From Brevundimonas bacteroides DSM 4726 (lineage in GTDB: Bacteria > Pseudomonadota > Alphaproteobacteria > Caulobacterales > Caulobacteraceae), in assembly GCF_000701445.1 (NCBI RefSeq), contig NZ_JNIX01000008.1, positions 310,001 through 374,000 on the forward strand: 64,000 nt of DNA. Direction: 5' to 3'. The stretch's first letter is position 1; every line of letters starts with the position of its first letter. Position numbers and translations under genes: made by a program. Positions 39,566-50,046 of the stretch are shown piece after piece. The notes beneath the pieces were generated by a model that saw only the letters and a program-made list of their open reading frames with translations, had not been told where the DNA came from and ran no database searches.

Positions 39566-41038
39566 ATGTCTCTCCTCCACCGCCGTCGCCTGCTCCAGTT
39601 GTCAGGGGCCATGGCCGTCACCGCCGCCTCGCCAGCCTTCGGACGTCAGGTCGGCGAGCCGGGCTGGAGCAGCGATGTCGAGATCCTGCGTCAGGCATGG
39701 GAGACGCTTCATCCGGGTCTTCATCGCTATGCGACGCCCGACCAGATCACCGAAAGACTGAACGGCCTATCGGCGGCCTGGGCGACACCCGCGACCTTCC
39801 GCGAACGCTTCCTGGCGCTCACGAGGGTCACCGCCTCCGTCCGCTGCGGACACACCTATCCCAGCCCCTACAATGGCGGCGAGCCGGTCCGGTCACGGCT
39901 CTACCCCGATCGCGCATTGGTGCCGTTCCGCTTCGTCTGGATCGACGGCGCCATGGTGGTGACCCACGACGATTCGGCTGAGCGCGCCTTCCCGCGTGGA
40001 TCGATCGTGACGGCGATCAACGATGTGGCGACCGTCGATCTGCTCGCCACCCTCGTCACCCTGGCCAGGGCCGATGGGGCCAGCGACGCCAAGCGCGTCA
40101 GCCTGATGGAGGTGCGCGGCGACGACCGCTTCGAGACCTTCGACATCCACCTGCCGCTGATCCTGCCGCTGCGGGATCGGGCGCGCTTCACTCTGGCGGA
40201 CGGACGATCGGTCGATGCTGGACTACTGACCCTGGCGGATCGTCAGGCCAATGCGCCCGCGGCCGTCCAGCCCAGCGGCGACGCCAACCCCTGGACCCTG
40301 GAAAAGGGCGAAGACGGCATTCATCGCCTGACCATGCCGGGCTGGGCGCTCTACAACTCGACCTTCGACTGGCGCCGGTGGCTAGCCGGGGTCATGGACG
40401 ACCTGACGGGAGACGGCGCGCGCGGGCTGATCGTCGACCTGCGCGGTAATGAGGGCGGCAACGACTGCGGCGACGTCATCCTGACCCGTCTCACCGACCG
40501 CGACATTCCCCGGTCGCGCAACCAGCGTTATGTCCGCTATCGCCGGGCCCCGGACGAGCTTCGTCCCCATCTGAACACCTGGGACAGCAGCTTCTACGAC
40601 TGGGGGATGGTGGCCCAGCCCGATCCCGAGCGCGACGGCTTCTATCGGCTGAACCGGCTGGGCGGGGTCGATGATGGGACGCCGATCCGTCCCGCCGGGC
40701 GTCGGTTCTCCGGCAAGGTTGTGGTGCTGTGCGACGCCTCCAACTCCTCGGCCACCTTCGGCTTCGCCGAGACGGTGAAGGACCGCAGCCTGGCCACCCT
40801 GGTGGGCACACCGACAGGCGGCAATCGCAGGGGCATCAATGGCGGGGCCTTCTTCTTTCTGAAGCTGCCCGCATCCGAGATCGTGGTCGACCTGCCTCTG
40901 ATCGCCAGTTTTCCCGCCACGCCGCAGCCGGACGCCGCCATCGAGCCGGACGTGAGGGTCACGACCACCGCCGAGGACATTCGCTCTGGCCGCGACCCGC
41001 AGATGGATGCCGCGACCCGCTTAATCTTGAACACTTGA
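39566..41038 (+). CDS. S41-family peptidase, exported
   Basis: A 490-residue C-terminal-processing-peptidase-like protein with a twin-arginine-type signal (HRRRLLQLSGAMAVTAAS). The catalytic core includes GLIVDLRGNEGGND and the serine in CDASNSSATFGFAETVKD, followed by GTPTGGNRRGINGG. No PDZ domain is obvious. The ATG has GGAG upstream. Substrate unknown. The next small secreted gene follows closely. Confidence 0.82.
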   Translation: MSLLHRRRLLQLSGAMAVTAASPAFGRQVGEPGWSSDVEILRQAWETLHPGLHRYATPDQITERLNGLSAAWATPATFRERFLALTRVTASVRCGHTYPSPYNGGEPVRSRLYPDRALVPFRFVWIDGAMVVTHDDSAERAFPRGSIVTAINDVATVDLLATLVTLARADGASDAKRVSLMEVRGDDRFETFDIHLPLILPLRDRARFTLADGRSVDAGLLTLADRQANAPAAVQPSGDANPWTLEKGEDGIHRLTMPGWALYNSTFDWRRWLAGVMDDLTGDGARGLIVDLRGNEGGNDCGDVILTRLTDRDIPRSRNQRYVRYRRAPDELRPHLNTWDSSFYDWGMVAQPDPERDGFYRLNRLGGVDDGTPIRPAGRRFSGKVVVLCDASNSSATFGFAETVKDRSLATLVGTPTGGNRRGINGGAFFFLKLPASEIVVDLPLIASFPATPQPDAAIEPDVRVTTTAEDIRSGRDPQMDAATRLILNT

Positions 41039-41049
41039 GGAGATCGCCG

Positions 41050-41610
41050 ATGTGCGTGAAATCAATGCTCTGCGCCTTGGCGCTCTCTCTGGCGACGCCC
41101 GCCTTGGCCATCGCACAGCAGACGCCCGCCCCCACCGACCTGAGACTGGGCCTGGTTGGACGATGGACCGGTGCGTTGGGGTATCGGGACTATCAGACCG
41201 ATCGCCTGTTCGAGATCCCGGTTCAGACGACGATCTCGACGCCAGGGGACGGAGCAACCCTCATTCGCCAGAGCCTCTTCGACGACGGGCCTGAAAACCC
41301 CGTCTGGATCACCACCGTCAGTCTGGACGATCCCGCCGCGAGTACTGTCATGGAGGCCAGTTATCGGGCTGGCCGACAGCCCGAACTGTCGACGGACCGT
41401 GTGACGGTTTCAGCCTACAACGGCCCGACGTCGTGGACCTTGGTCTACAGCCAGACCGGCGAAGACAATGACGAACCGGCCGACATTCGCGTCACCGAGA
41501 CAAGATCAGGCGGTGACCTGATGTCGATCAAGGAGGTCCGCCCGGTCGGGGCTGGCGAAGACGCCTGGCGGTTCCGCAACCAGACCCGCCTGAGGCGGGT
41601 GGGCGACTAG
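41050..41610 (+). CDS. Secreted hypothetical protein
   Basis: A 186-residue protein with a signal peptide ending near AIA-QQ (residue 22). The mature domain begins LGLVGRWTGALGYRDYQTDR and looks like a lipocalin-like beta barrel, but this is only an impression. GAGGAG lies before the ATG, 11 nt after the S41 peptidase gene. The stop overlaps the convergent Mpo1-like gene in CTAG. Confidence 0.65.
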   Translation: MCVKSMLCALALSLATPALAIAQQTPAPTDLRLGLVGRWTGALGYRDYQTDRLFEIPVQTTISTPGDGATLIRQSLFDDGPENPVWITTVSLDDPAASTVMEASYRAGRQPELSTDRVTVSAYNGPTSWTLVYSQTGEDNDEPADIRVTETRSGGDLMSIKEVRPVGAGEDAWRFRNQTRLRRVGD

Positions 41611-41927
41611 AACTTCCGCTGGCCGCCGACGGTCTCGAAGAACATCCGCCAGTCGCCCATCAGGCTCCACAGGGGATACTTGAACGTCGCCGGGCGGTTC
41701 TTCTCGAAGAAGAAATGCCCGACCCAGGCGAAACCGTAGCCGACGAACGGCATGGCCAGGAACCACCAGGCGTTGACGAACAGTCCCAGCAGCGCCGCCA
41801 CGATCACCAGGGCCGAACCCACGACATGGATCCTGCGGCACGTCCGGTTGGAGTGCTCGTGGATGTAATAGGGATAGAAGGCGCTGAACGACTGGAAGCG
41901 TTCGCCGGAAGCGGGTTGGGGGCTCAT
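41607..41927 (-). CDS. Mpo1-like (DUF962) membrane protein
   Basis: A 106-residue protein with the histidine-rich family motif YYIHEHSNRTCRRIHVVG and two hydrophobic helices. Yeast Mpo1 is a 2-hydroxy-fatty-acid dioxygenase; this short bacterial form keeps the N-terminal histidines. The enzymatic role is inferred from family only. Confidence 0.75.
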   Translation of the reverse strand: MSPQPASGERFQSFSAFYPYYIHEHSNRTCRRIHVVGSALVIVAALLGLFVNAWWFLAMPFVGYGFAWVGHFFFEKNRPATFKYPLWSLMGDWRMFFETVGGQRKF

Positions 41928-41964
41928 GAGCGAAAGATGACTCCGAACCCGGCGGCCTGACAAG

Positions 41965-42771
41965 TCAGGCTCCGACCCTGGCCCAGAGCAGCACCAGCCC
42001 CAGCGAGCCCACAGCGATCCGCCACCAGGCGAACGGCGCAAAGCCGTGCCGACTGACGAAATCCAGAAGGAACCGAACGACGAACAGGGCGGTGACGAAG
42101 GCGGTGATGAAGCCGACGGCGATCAGGCCGATATCATTGAAATCCAGATCGTTGCGGCTCTTGAACAGATCGTAGGCCACCGCCCCGCCCATGGTCGGCA
42201 GGGCAAGGAAGAAGGTGAACTCCGCCGCTGACCGCTTGTCGGTCCCGAGCAGCAGCCCGCCAGCGACCGTGGCTCCGGACCGCGACACGCCGGGCAGCAG
42301 CGCCAGGCATTGAAACAGACCGATCAAGGCGTAGACCCGGAAGGGATAGGTGTTCACGTCCAGATATCTGGGAGGCCGCTTCATCCGGTCGAGCAGCAGC
42401 AACAGCACGCCTCCGACGATCAGGGCGACGCAGATGATCAGAGGGGTCTCGAACAACACCTCCTTGATGACCGGATAGAGGGCCACCCCGGCAAAGGCGG
42501 CAGGCAGGAAGGCGATCAGCACGCCGATGATGAAATGCCGGGCCTGGGCGTCATGCGGCCAGCGCGTGGCCAGCGCCCAGAGACGCCGGAAGTAGACGCT
42601 GATGATCGCCAGAATGGCACCCAGCTGGATCACGATCTCGAAGGTCTTGCCCTCGCTCTCGAAGCCCATGAAATGACCGAGCAGCAGGAGATGGCCGGTC
42701 GAGGAGACGGGGATGAACTCCGTCAGCCCCTCGACGATGCCGAGAATGATCGCCGCCAACCAGTCAGACAT
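41965..42771 (-). CDS. uppP: Undecaprenyl-diphosphatase
   Basis: Recycles undecaprenyl pyrophosphate for cell-wall synthesis. The 268-residue polytopic protein has the catalytic motifs [20 protein letters not shown] and [23 protein letters not shown] precedes the ATG. Confidence 0.96.
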   Translation of the reverse strand: MSDWLAAIILGIVEGLTEFIPVSSTGHLLLLGHFMGFESEGKTFEIVIQLGAILAIISVYFRRLWALATRWPHDAQARHFIIGVLIAFLPAAFAGVALYPVIKEVLFETPLIICVALIVGGVLLLLLDRMKRPPRYLDVNTYPFRVYALIGLFQCLALLPGVSRSGATVAGGLLLGTDKRSAAEFTFFLALPTMGGAVAYDLFKSRNDLDFNDIGLIAVGFITAFVTALFVVRFLLDFVSRHGFAPFAWWRIAVGSLGLVLLWARVGA

Positions 42772-42839
42772 GAAAACTCCAGAAGGCCGCGAGACGCCCG
42801 TCGGCGGGTCATGCCTGATCGGCGATCAGACAGCGGATT

Positions 42840-44036
42840 TCAAGGCGCGATGTCCGACGGCCTGGGCCCGACATAGCGCAGCCGCGCCCGGATCGGCCCA
42901 CCCTCCATGATCTGGTCCAGCGCATGGGCCATCAGCCCGACGAGGCGACCGGTCAGGAGAATATCCAGTGCGGCATCGCGGGGCAGGTCCAGCCGACGCG
43001 CCAGCACGGCCAGCGCGCCCGCAAAGGAGATCCTCTGGCCGGACGACGCCTCGCCTTCGCGCACGACCGACTGAAGATCGCGGGGCAGTTCTGCCAGGGC
43101 CAGAAGGGCCTCCGCGCGGGGGTCGCCGTGGGGGAAACTGTGGGAGCCGAAACCGGGGATGCCGCCTTCCGACGCCAGCCGCCGTTCCGCCGCACCGACC
43201 GGGTCGCGCCGCGCCTCGATGACATAGGCGATGGTCCGCTTCAGCGTCCGGATCATCGGCGACCCCGACAGCGCGGCCAGCCCGGCCATCGTCGCTGCCG
43301 CGGGCGAGGCTCCGCCCGAGGCGGCCGCCCGCGTCGCCAGAACCGAAGGGTTCATGTCGTGCTCGGCCGCCAGCACCAGGGCGCGACGCAGGTGGACGCT
43401 GTCGCGTTCCAGCATCTTGTATCCCCGGGCCAGCCTCTGATGGAAAAACAGGCGGGGTCCCGGCCCTGCGACGGCATCCACGACCTCGTTCAGCACGCCG
43501 GCGGCCTCGACCCGGAGCGTTCGGGCGTCCCTGCCGGTCGCCGGCGTGTCTTCCTCGGCGCGGCGCGACAAGGCGGCGAACAGTCGGGCGCGGTGCGAGG
43601 CCCCACCCGCAAGGTCCACCCGTACGCCCAGTCCGGCGAAGGGATTGAAGTTTTCGCATCCCCAGAGCAGGCGCGCCGTTTCTTCCAGGGTCGCCGTCTG
43701 CGCCCATTCCGCCGCGTCACGGCCGCGATAATAGATGCGCCCGTCCGCGACTAGGCTTACGGAGGAGGCGATCCGCGCCTCGCCCTTCACCTCGGGTTCG
43801 AAAGGGACGACGGTCGTTGGACCCTCGACGGGCGATCCGCCCTTGAGACGGATCACATCGGCGAGAGCATAGAGGCTGCGTCTAGGGTTTTCCGGATCGG
43901 GCCGGGCGGCTATGCGGCCTCGGCTGACGTAGGCGTATAGCGTCTGGGTCTTGACCCCCAGCAGCGACAGAACTTCGCCTCGCGGCGCCCAGCGGTCCGC
44001 GGCGTCGGTTCCGACCTGGTTCAGGTCTGACGTCAT
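42840..44036 (-). CDS. HTH-fused citrate-synthase-like protein
   Basis: A 398-residue protein. Residues 15-65 form a MerR-like DNA-binding module (APRGEVLSLLGVKTQTLYAY, then SRGRIAARPD). Residues 88-398 follow the citrate synthase fold (AAEHDMNPSVLATRAAASGG, GLAALSG, GFGSHSFPHGDPRAEALLAL). By eye, the catalytic His of GPLHGG is replaced by SPMIR (259-263), the GFGH histidine by Ser298, and the late Asp near 339 by Ala. GGGAG supports the start at 44036. Probably regulatory rather than a TCA enzyme. Divergent from the CDF transporter. Confidence 0.8.
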   Translation of the reverse strand: MTSDLNQVGTDAADRWAPRGEVLSLLGVKTQTLYAYVSRGRIAARPDPENPRRSLYALADVIRLKGGSPVEGPTTVVPFEPEVKGEARIASSVSLVADGRIYYRGRDAAEWAQTATLEETARLLWGCENFNPFAGLGVRVDLAGGASHRARLFAALSRRAEEDTPATGRDARTLRVEAAGVLNEVVDAVAGPGPRLFFHQRLARGYKMLERDSVHLRRALVLAAEHDMNPSVLATRAAASGGASPAAATMAGLAALSGSPMIRTLKRTIAYVIEARRDPVGAAERRLASEGGIPGFGSHSFPHGDPRAEALLALAELPRDLQSVVREGEASSGQRISFAGALAVLARRLDLPRDAALDILLTGRLVGLMAHALDQIMEGGPIRARLRYVGPRPSDIAP

Positions 44037-44161
44037 CCTCGCTCCCGCCGTCGCAGCCATTTGTTTAGGATGTTGAGGCGCTTTCGTGGCGGAAAGACTA
44101 ACGCCGGTCTGCGACGGTGCGATCCTTGGCAACCCTCGGGTGATCCGCCACAAGGACGGCG

Positions 44162-45100
44162 ATGACCGACATCGCCTCGCCCGATCCCAAGGTTCCGCCC
44201 AAGGCGCTTGACGCACGCCAGGTGACGACCCTGTCGGTGGGCGTCGCCGTCGCCCTGATCGCGCTGAAGACTTTCGCTCTGGGCGCTTCGGGATCGGTGT
44301 CGATCCTGGCGTCCCTGGCCGATTCCGCCCTCGATCTCGCTGCGTCCCTGACCACTTTCTACGCCGTCCGCTGGGCGGCACGGCCGAGCGACCACACCCA
44401 TCGACACGGCCACGGCAAGGCTGAAGCCATGGCCGCGCTCGTCCAGGCCGGCCTAATTCTCGCCTCCTCGGTCTTCATCGGCTGGGAGGCGCTGGCGCGC
44501 ATGTTCGACCCCCGGCCCGTGACGGGCGGCATATGGGCCATCGGCGTGGTCGTCATATCGATGCTGTTGACCGCAACTCTGGTCTGGCTCCAAACCCGTT
44601 CGCTGAAGGCTCAGGGCTCCATGGCGGTGCAGGCTGACCGCGCCCACTACGCCGCCGACCTCGCCGCCAACGCCGTAGTGCTGATCGGGGTCGTGTCCGG
44701 CGCCTTCCTCGGCGCGCCGGGCCTGGACGCTGCCGCCGGTCTCGTCGTCGCCGTCTGGCTGGCCTGGGGGGCCTTCGGCCTGATCAAGGACTCAGGAGGC
44801 CAGTTGCTGGACCGCGAGGCCTCAGACGCCGACCGTGTCGCCCTGACCAACGCCGTCCTTGCCGATCCGCGTGTCGGAGGCGTTCACCAGCTCCGTACCC
44901 GCATGTCCGGCACGCGCCTGATCGCCCAGATGCACATCGACCTGGACCGCAGCCTGCCGTTCGAGGACGCCCACGCCATCGTCGTCGAGGCCGAGCGGCG
45001 GATCGGGGCGGCCTTTCCCGACGCCGACGTCCTGATCCACGCAGACCCGCGCGGACCGTGGAGTTCGGCGGTCCCCGCCACGCCCGCGACATCACCGTAA
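44162..45100 (+). CDS. Cation diffusion facilitator transporter
   Basis: A 312-residue metal/proton antiporter with six transmembrane helices. Metal-site motifs DSALDLAAS and DRAHYAADLAAN are present, as is the HTHRHGHGKAEAMAAL loop, followed by a cytoplasmic ferredoxin-like domain with LIAQMHIDLD. The pattern is FieF-like (Fe/Zn efflux). AAGGA precedes the ATG. Metal specificity inferred. Confidence 0.92.
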   Translation: MTDIASPDPKVPPKALDARQVTTLSVGVAVALIALKTFALGASGSVSILASLADSALDLAASLTTFYAVRWAARPSDHTHRHGHGKAEAMAALVQAGLILASSVFIGWEALARMFDPRPVTGGIWAIGVVVISMLLTATLVWLQTRSLKAQGSMAVQADRAHYAADLAANAVVLIGVVSGAFLGAPGLDAAAGLVVAVWLAWGAFGLIKDSGGQLLDREASDADRVALTNAVLADPRVGGVHQLRTRMSGTRLIAQMHIDLDRSLPFEDAHAIVVEAERRIGAAFPDADVLIHADPRGPWSSAVPATPATSP

Positions 45101-45136
45101 ACGCGGATTTAACGGGCCTCGGCGCAGGAGCGGAGC

Positions 45137-45817
45137 ATGTCGCCTGGCGTCCTGTTCCACTTCCCCTTCGATCCGGGCTCGCGCGCGGCGCGCCTGGCGC
45201 TCGGCGAGGCTCGCATCGAATGGACCGAAGTGCTGGTCCGGCCGTGGGAAGCCGACTGCCCCCTGCACGACCTGAACCCCTCGGGCATGCCGCCGGTGCT
45301 GCAGGTCGAGGGCCCGCCGCCCCTGACGCTGTGTGAGGTTGCCGCCGTCCTCGGCTGGATCGAGGATCAGCAGACGACGCCGCTGCTGATACCCTCGGAC
45401 GCCGTCGAGCGCGCCGAGGTCCGCCGCCTGACCGCCTGGTTCGACCGCCGCTTCACCGACGAGGTCAACGCCGTCCTACTGCATGAGCGGATGGAAAAAC
45501 CCCTGCTGCGCCTCGGCCCGCCGGAAGCCCGCATGCTGCGCGAAGGCCGCGATGCGCTAAAACACCACCTCGCCGTTTTCGACGCCTTGCTGTCCGGCCG
45601 GGACTGGCTGGCCGGGCGTCGTCTGAGCCAGGCCGACGTTGTCGCCGCTGCCCACCTTTCGATCCTGGACTATTTCGGCGAGATCCCCTGGGCGTCGTGG
45701 CCGGCACTCAAGACCTGGTACATGAAGATCAAGTCGCGACCCTGCTTTCGTCCCCTGCTGGCCGACCGCTTTCAGGGTATCGCGCCCGCCGCGTGCTACG
45801 CCGATCTGGACTTCTGA
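45137..45817 (+). CDS. fzlA: FzlA-type FtsZ-binding glutathione-transferase-fold protein
   Basis: A 226-residue GST-fold protein. The N-terminus LFHFPFDPGSRAARLALGEA lacks a typical catalytic Ser/Tyr/Cys motif. The C-terminus FRPLLADRFQGIAPAACYAD followed by LDF matches the conserved tail of alphaproteobacterial FzlA, which binds FtsZ and supports constriction. AGGAG precedes the ATG. The alternative is a general GST; the C-terminal motif and length favour FzlA. Confidence 0.78.
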   Translation: MSPGVLFHFPFDPGSRAARLALGEARIEWTEVLVRPWEADCPLHDLNPSGMPPVLQVEGPPPLTLCEVAAVLGWIEDQQTTPLLIPSDAVERAEVRRLTAWFDRRFTDEVNAVLLHERMEKPLLRLGPPEARMLREGRDALKHHLAVFDALLSGRDWLAGRRLSQADVVAAAHLSILDYFGEIPWASWPALKTWYMKIKSRPCFRPLLADRFQGIAPAACYADLDF

Positions 45818-45818
45818 C

Positions 45819-47651
45819 CTAGCCGCCCAGAACCCGCTCCACGATCGCCTCGGCCGCCTCGACCGCGCTCATGGCGGTGGTGTCGATGACGATGTCGGCC
45901 TGCTCCGGCGGTTCATAGGGGCTGTCGATGCCGGTGAAGTTCTTCAGCAGGCCCGCCCGCGCCTTGGCGTAGAGCCCCTTCACGTCGCGCGCTTCAGCGA
46001 CCTCCAGCGGCGCATCGACGAAGACCTCGATGAACTCCCCCTCGCCCATCAGCTCGCGGGCCATCCGCCGTTCGGCACGGAAGGGCGAGATGAAGGCGGT
46101 GATGACGATCAGCCCGGCATCGGCCATCAGCCGGGCTACCTCGGCCACGCGGCGGATGTTCTCGACGCGATCTTCCTCGGTGAAGCCCAGATCGCGGTTG
46201 AGGCCGTGGCGGACATTGTCGCCGTCCAGCAGATAGGTGTGGCGGCCGAGCGCATGTAGCCGCCGGTCGACCAAGTTAGCGATGGTCGACTTCCCGGCGC
46301 CGGACAGGCCGGTCAGCCAGATCACGCGGCCCCTTTGGCCCTTCATCTGCGCCCGCGCCTCGCGGGTCACGTCGATGGCCTGCCAGTGGATGTTGTCGGC
46401 GCGACGAAGGGCAAAGCGGATCATGCCGGCGCCGACCGTGCGGTTCGTGATCCGGTCGATCAGGATGAAGCCGCCCATGTCCCGGTTCGTCTCATAGGGC
46501 TCGAACGCGATGGGTCGATCCAGCGAGATGTTGCAGACCGAGATGTCGTTCAGCTCGAGCCGCCGCGCCGCCAGCTTTTCGAGGGTGTTGACGTTGACCT
46601 TGTGCTTGAGCGCCGTGACCTGCGCGGTCACCGTGCGTGCGCCGATCTTCAGCAGATAGGACCGTCCCGGCGAAAGGGCGTCCTCATCCATCCAGACGAC
46701 AGTCGCCTCGAACTGGTCGGCGACCTGCGGCGGGGCGTCGGCCGCGGCGATCACAGCGCCGCGTGACACATCGATCTCGTCGGCCAGGGTCAGGGTCACC
46801 GCCTGTCCGGTCTGCGCCTCGCCCAGGTCATCGGGCATGGCGACGATGCGGGCGATGCGGCTCTCGCGGCCCGATGGCAGGACGCGGACACGATCACCAG
46901 GCCGGACGCTGCCGGAGACGATCAGTCCCGCATAACCCCGAAAGTCCGGGTCCGGACGATTGACCCACTGCACCGGCATGCGAAAGGACGATGCGGCCTC
47001 GGTATCCACCGTCTCGACCGCTTCCAGCCAGGACAGCAACGTCTGGTCCGACAGCGGGGACGCGGACGCCACGCCCTCGCCGGTCAGGCCGGACAGGGCA
47101 ATGGGGGTGACGTCGGTCAGGCCGATGCTTTCGGCGAAGGCGCGGTACTCCTGGGCGATCGCCGCGAACGCCGCGCGGTCCCAGCCGATCAGGTCCATCT
47201 TGTTGACGGCCAGAACCACCTTCCGGATCCCCAGCAGGGCACAGAGAAAGCTATGCCGTCGCGTCTGGACCAGCACGCCCTTCCTCGCATCGACCAGGAT
47301 CACGGCGGCGTCGGCGGTCGAGGCCCCGGTGACCATGTTGCGCGTGTACTGCTCATGTCCCGGCGTGTCGGCGGCGATGAACTTGCGCGTCTCGGTGGCG
47401 AAGAAGCGGTAAGCCACATCGATGGTGATGCCCTGCTCGCGCTCGGCCGACAGGCCGTCGACCAAGAGGGCGAAGTCGATACTCGACCCCTGCGTTCCGA
47501 CCGCCTTCGAATCTCGCTCCAGCGCCGCCATCTGGTCGTCGGGCACGGCGCGGGTATCGAACAGCAGGCGCCCGATCAGGGTCGACTTGCCGTCGTCGAC
47601 CGACCCGCAGGTCAGGAACCGAAGCAGGGACTTAGGCGCGGCGACGACCAT
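45819..47651 (-). CDS. cysNC: Bifunctional sulfate adenylyltransferase subunit 1/adenylylsulfate kinase
   Basis: A 610-residue fusion for sulfate activation. The N-terminal CysN GTPase has [27 protein letters not shown] and NKMDL. The C-terminal APS kinase (from about 440) has Walker [14 protein letters not shown] and the [15 protein letters not shown] motif. With CysD it makes APS, then PAPS. Its ATG overlaps the cysD stop (TGATG). Confidence 0.96.
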   Translation of the reverse strand: MVVAAPKSLLRFLTCGSVDDGKSTLIGRLLFDTRAVPDDQMAALERDSKAVGTQGSSIDFALLVDGLSAEREQGITIDVAYRFFATETRKFIAADTPGHEQYTRNMVTGASTADAAVILVDARKGVLVQTRRHSFLCALLGIRKVVLAVNKMDLIGWDRAAFAAIAQEYRAFAESIGLTDVTPIALSGLTGEGVASASPLSDQTLLSWLEAVETVDTEAASSFRMPVQWVNRPDPDFRGYAGLIVSGSVRPGDRVRVLPSGRESRIARIVAMPDDLGEAQTGQAVTLTLADEIDVSRGAVIAAADAPPQVADQFEATVVWMDEDALSPGRSYLLKIGARTVTAQVTALKHKVNVNTLEKLAARRLELNDISVCNISLDRPIAFEPYETNRDMGGFILIDRITNRTVGAGMIRFALRRADNIHWQAIDVTREARAQMKGQRGRVIWLTGLSGAGKSTIANLVDRRLHALGRHTYLLDGDNVRHGLNRDLGFTEEDRVENIRRVAEVARLMADAGLIVITAFISPFRAERRMARELMGEGEFIEVFVDAPLEVAEARDVKGLYAKARAGLLKNFTGIDSPYEPPEQADIVIDTTAMSAVEAAEAIVERVLGG

Positions 47652-48598
47652 CAGAAATAGCCCTCCGCCTTCTTCTTCTCCATCGAGGCCGCCTGGTCGT
47701 GGTCGATCATCCGGCCCTGACGCTCCGACGTGGTCGAGGCTTTCATCTCGGCGATGATGTCGGCGACGGATGCCGCCGTGCTCACGATCGCGCCCGACAG
47801 GGGATAGCAGCCGAGGGTCCTGAACCGCACAGACCGCATCTGCGGGACCTCGCCGGGGTCCAGCCGCATGCGATCGTCATCGACCATCAGCCAGGCGCCT
47901 GCCCGTTCGACCACCGGACGCTCGGCCGAGAAGTAGAGGGGCACGACCTCGATGCCTTCCTGCTCGATGTATTGCCACACATCCAGCTCGGTCCAGTTCG
48001 ACAGCGGAAACACCCGGATGCTCTCCCCCGCCGCGATGCGGGTGTTATAGAGTCGCCAGAGCTCCGGCCTCTGGGTCTTGGGGTCCCAGCGGTGACCCGC
48101 CGCCCGGAAGGAAAAGACCCGTTCCTTGGCGCGCGACTTCTCCTCGTCGCGGCGCGCGCCGCCGAACGCCGCCTGGAAGCCATAGTGATCCAGGGCCTGC
48201 TTCAGCCCCTCGGTCTTCCACAGGTCAGTGTGCAGACTGCCGTGGTCGAAGGGGTTGATGCCGCGCGCGCGGGCGTCCTCGTTGATCCAGACCTTGAGGT
48301 CGATGGCCGGATCGGCGGCGATCCTGTCGCGCAGGGCATACATGTCCCGGAACTTCCAGGTCGTGTCGACGTGCAGCAGCGGGAACGGAAGCGGCCCCGG
48401 CCAGAAAGCCTTCTTCGCCAGATGCAGCATGGCCGCCGAGTCCTTGCCGATCGAATAGAGCATGACCGGCCGTTCGACCTCGGAGGCCACCTCGCGCAGG
48501 ATGTGGATGGCCTCGGCCTCCAGCGACTGGAGGTGGGTCAGGCGGGTCGGGGCGTGCGGCATTCCGGCGTCGCTAGCACCCAAACTTGCGCCCGTCAT
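47651..48598 (-). CDS. cysD: Sulfate adenylyltransferase subunit 2
   Basis: The PP-loop ATP-binding subunit of ATP sulfurylase. The core [18 protein letters not shown] and PP-loop [18 protein letters not shown] are diagnostic. The ATG at 48598 has GAGG upstream and gives 315 residues; the ATG at 48562 gives the 303 residues typical of the family but lacks a site. First gene of cysD-cysNC, divergent from thrC. Confidence 0.95.
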   Translation of the reverse strand: MTGASLGASDAGMPHAPTRLTHLQSLEAEAIHILREVASEVERPVMLYSIGKDSAAMLHLAKKAFWPGPLPFPLLHVDTTWKFRDMYALRDRIAADPAIDLKVWINEDARARGINPFDHGSLHTDLWKTEGLKQALDHYGFQAAFGGARRDEEKSRAKERVFSFRAAGHRWDPKTQRPELWRLYNTRIAAGESIRVFPLSNWTELDVWQYIEQEGIEVVPLYFSAERPVVERAGAWLMVDDDRMRLDPGEVPQMRSVRFRTLGCYPLSGAIVSTAASVADIIAEMKASTTSERQGRMIDHDQAASMEKKKAEGYF

Positions 48599-48645
48599 CC
48601 GCCGAGCCTCGCCAGACGGCCGGGCTCCGGCTAGCGTCGTGTGCG

Positions 48646-50046
48646 ATGCAACACGCCGCTCGATACGTTTCCACCCGGGGCGCCGCCCCGGTCGCCGACT
48701 TCGCCGAGGCCCTGCTGCGCGGCATGGCACCGGACGGCGGCCTCTACATGCCGGTCGACTGGCCCACCCTGACGCCGGACGCCTGGGCTCCCGACCGCGC
48801 CTACGCCGAGATGGCCCAAACCACCATGACGCCCTTCATCGGCGCGGCCCTTCCCAAGGGCGCGCTGGACCGGGGGCTGGATCGCTTGATCGCCGGCTTC
48901 GTCCCGCCTGAGGTCACCCCGCTGCGCCAGCTCGAAGACGGCCTTTATCTGCTTGAGCTGTTCCACGGCCCGACCGCCGCCTTCAAGGACCTGGCCATGC
49001 AGCTGGCCGCCGCCCTGTCGGCTGAGGCCCTGGCGGCGTCGGGCGAGCGGCTGACGCTGGTCACGGCCACCAGCGGCGACACGGGCGCCGCCGCCGTCGC
49101 CGCCTTCGCCAACCAGCCGCGCATCCGCCTGATCGTGCTCCATCCCCACGAGCGGGTCTCGCCGGTCCAGCGTCGGCAGATGACGACGGTCGACGCGGAC
49201 AACGTTCTGAACCTCGCCGTCCGGGGCGATTTTGACGATTGCCAGCGTCTGGTGAAGGGCCTGCTCGCCGACGAGTCCTTGCGCGCCCACGGCCGCTTCA
49301 GCAGCGTCAACTCGATCAACTGGTCACGGCTGGCGGGGCAGATCCCCTATTACCTGTCGGCGGTTTCGCAGCTGGCCGCTCAGGGCGAGACGCGCCCGCC
49401 CGTCTTCGTCGTGCCCACCGGCAACTTCGGCGACGCCTTCGCCGGGATCGCGGCGTCGAAGATGGGCTTGCCGACGCGCGGCTTGGTCGCCGCCGTCAAC
49501 GGCAACGACGCCTTGGCCCGCGCCATCAACGAGGGCGTCTACGCTCGTCGCGCGGCGGTCGAGACGTCCTCGGTCAGCATGGATGTCCAGGCGCCGTCCA
49601 ACTTCGAGCGTCTGGTCTATGAGGCGTCCGGCCGCGACGCCGACCTGACGCGCGGCCTGTTCTCCGACTTCGCCCGCGACGGAAGGGTGACCTTGCCCGA
49701 CGAACTTCTGGCCGCGCTGCGCCGCGAAGTCTCCGCCGTCTCCGTCGACGAGGCGACGACCCGCGCCCAGATCGCCCAGGCCCACGCCGCCTGGGGCCAG
49801 GTCGTCTGCCCCCACACCGCCGTCGCCCTGTCGGTCGCGCGCGGCGTCGACCGATCGGCGGGGCCGGTCGTAGCGCTGGCCACTGCCCACCCCGCAAAGT
49901 TCGGCAAGGACGTCGCCCCAGTCGTCGGCTTCAACCCTGACCCGCCGGAGGTCATCCGCGCCATCGGCGACCGCGCCGAACGGTTTGAGGTGATCGGGGC
50001 CGATGCAGTTGAGGCACTGGCCGCCGTGCGCGATTTCGCAGCCTAG
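48646..50046 (+). CDS. thrC: Threonine synthase
   Basis: A PLP enzyme making threonine from O-phosphohomoserine. The 466-residue protein has the N-terminal [20 protein letters not shown], the PLP lysine in [14 protein letters not shown], and the phosphate loop [15 protein letters not shown]. The ATG at 48646 matches the family start; the upstream ATG at 48586 overlaps the divergent cysD. Tail-to-tail with thrB, sharing CTAG. Confidence 0.95.
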   Translation: MQHAARYVSTRGAAPVADFAEALLRGMAPDGGLYMPVDWPTLTPDAWAPDRAYAEMAQTTMTPFIGAALPKGALDRGLDRLIAGFVPPEVTPLRQLEDGLYLLELFHGPTAAFKDLAMQLAAALSAEALAASGERLTLVTATSGDTGAAAVAAFANQPRIRLIVLHPHERVSPVQRRQMTTVDADNVLNLAVRGDFDDCQRLVKGLLADESLRAHGRFSSVNSINWSRLAGQIPYYLSAVSQLAAQGETRPPVFVVPTGNFGDAFAGIAASKMGLPTRGLVAAVNGNDALARAINEGVYARRAAVETSSVSMDVQAPSNFERLVYEASGRDADLTRGLFSDFARDGRVTLPDELLAALRREVSAVSVDEATTRAQIAQAHAAWGQVVCPHTAVALSVARGVDRSAGPVVALATAHPAKFGKDVAPVVGFNPDPPEVIRAIGDRAERFEVIGADAVEALAAVRDFAA

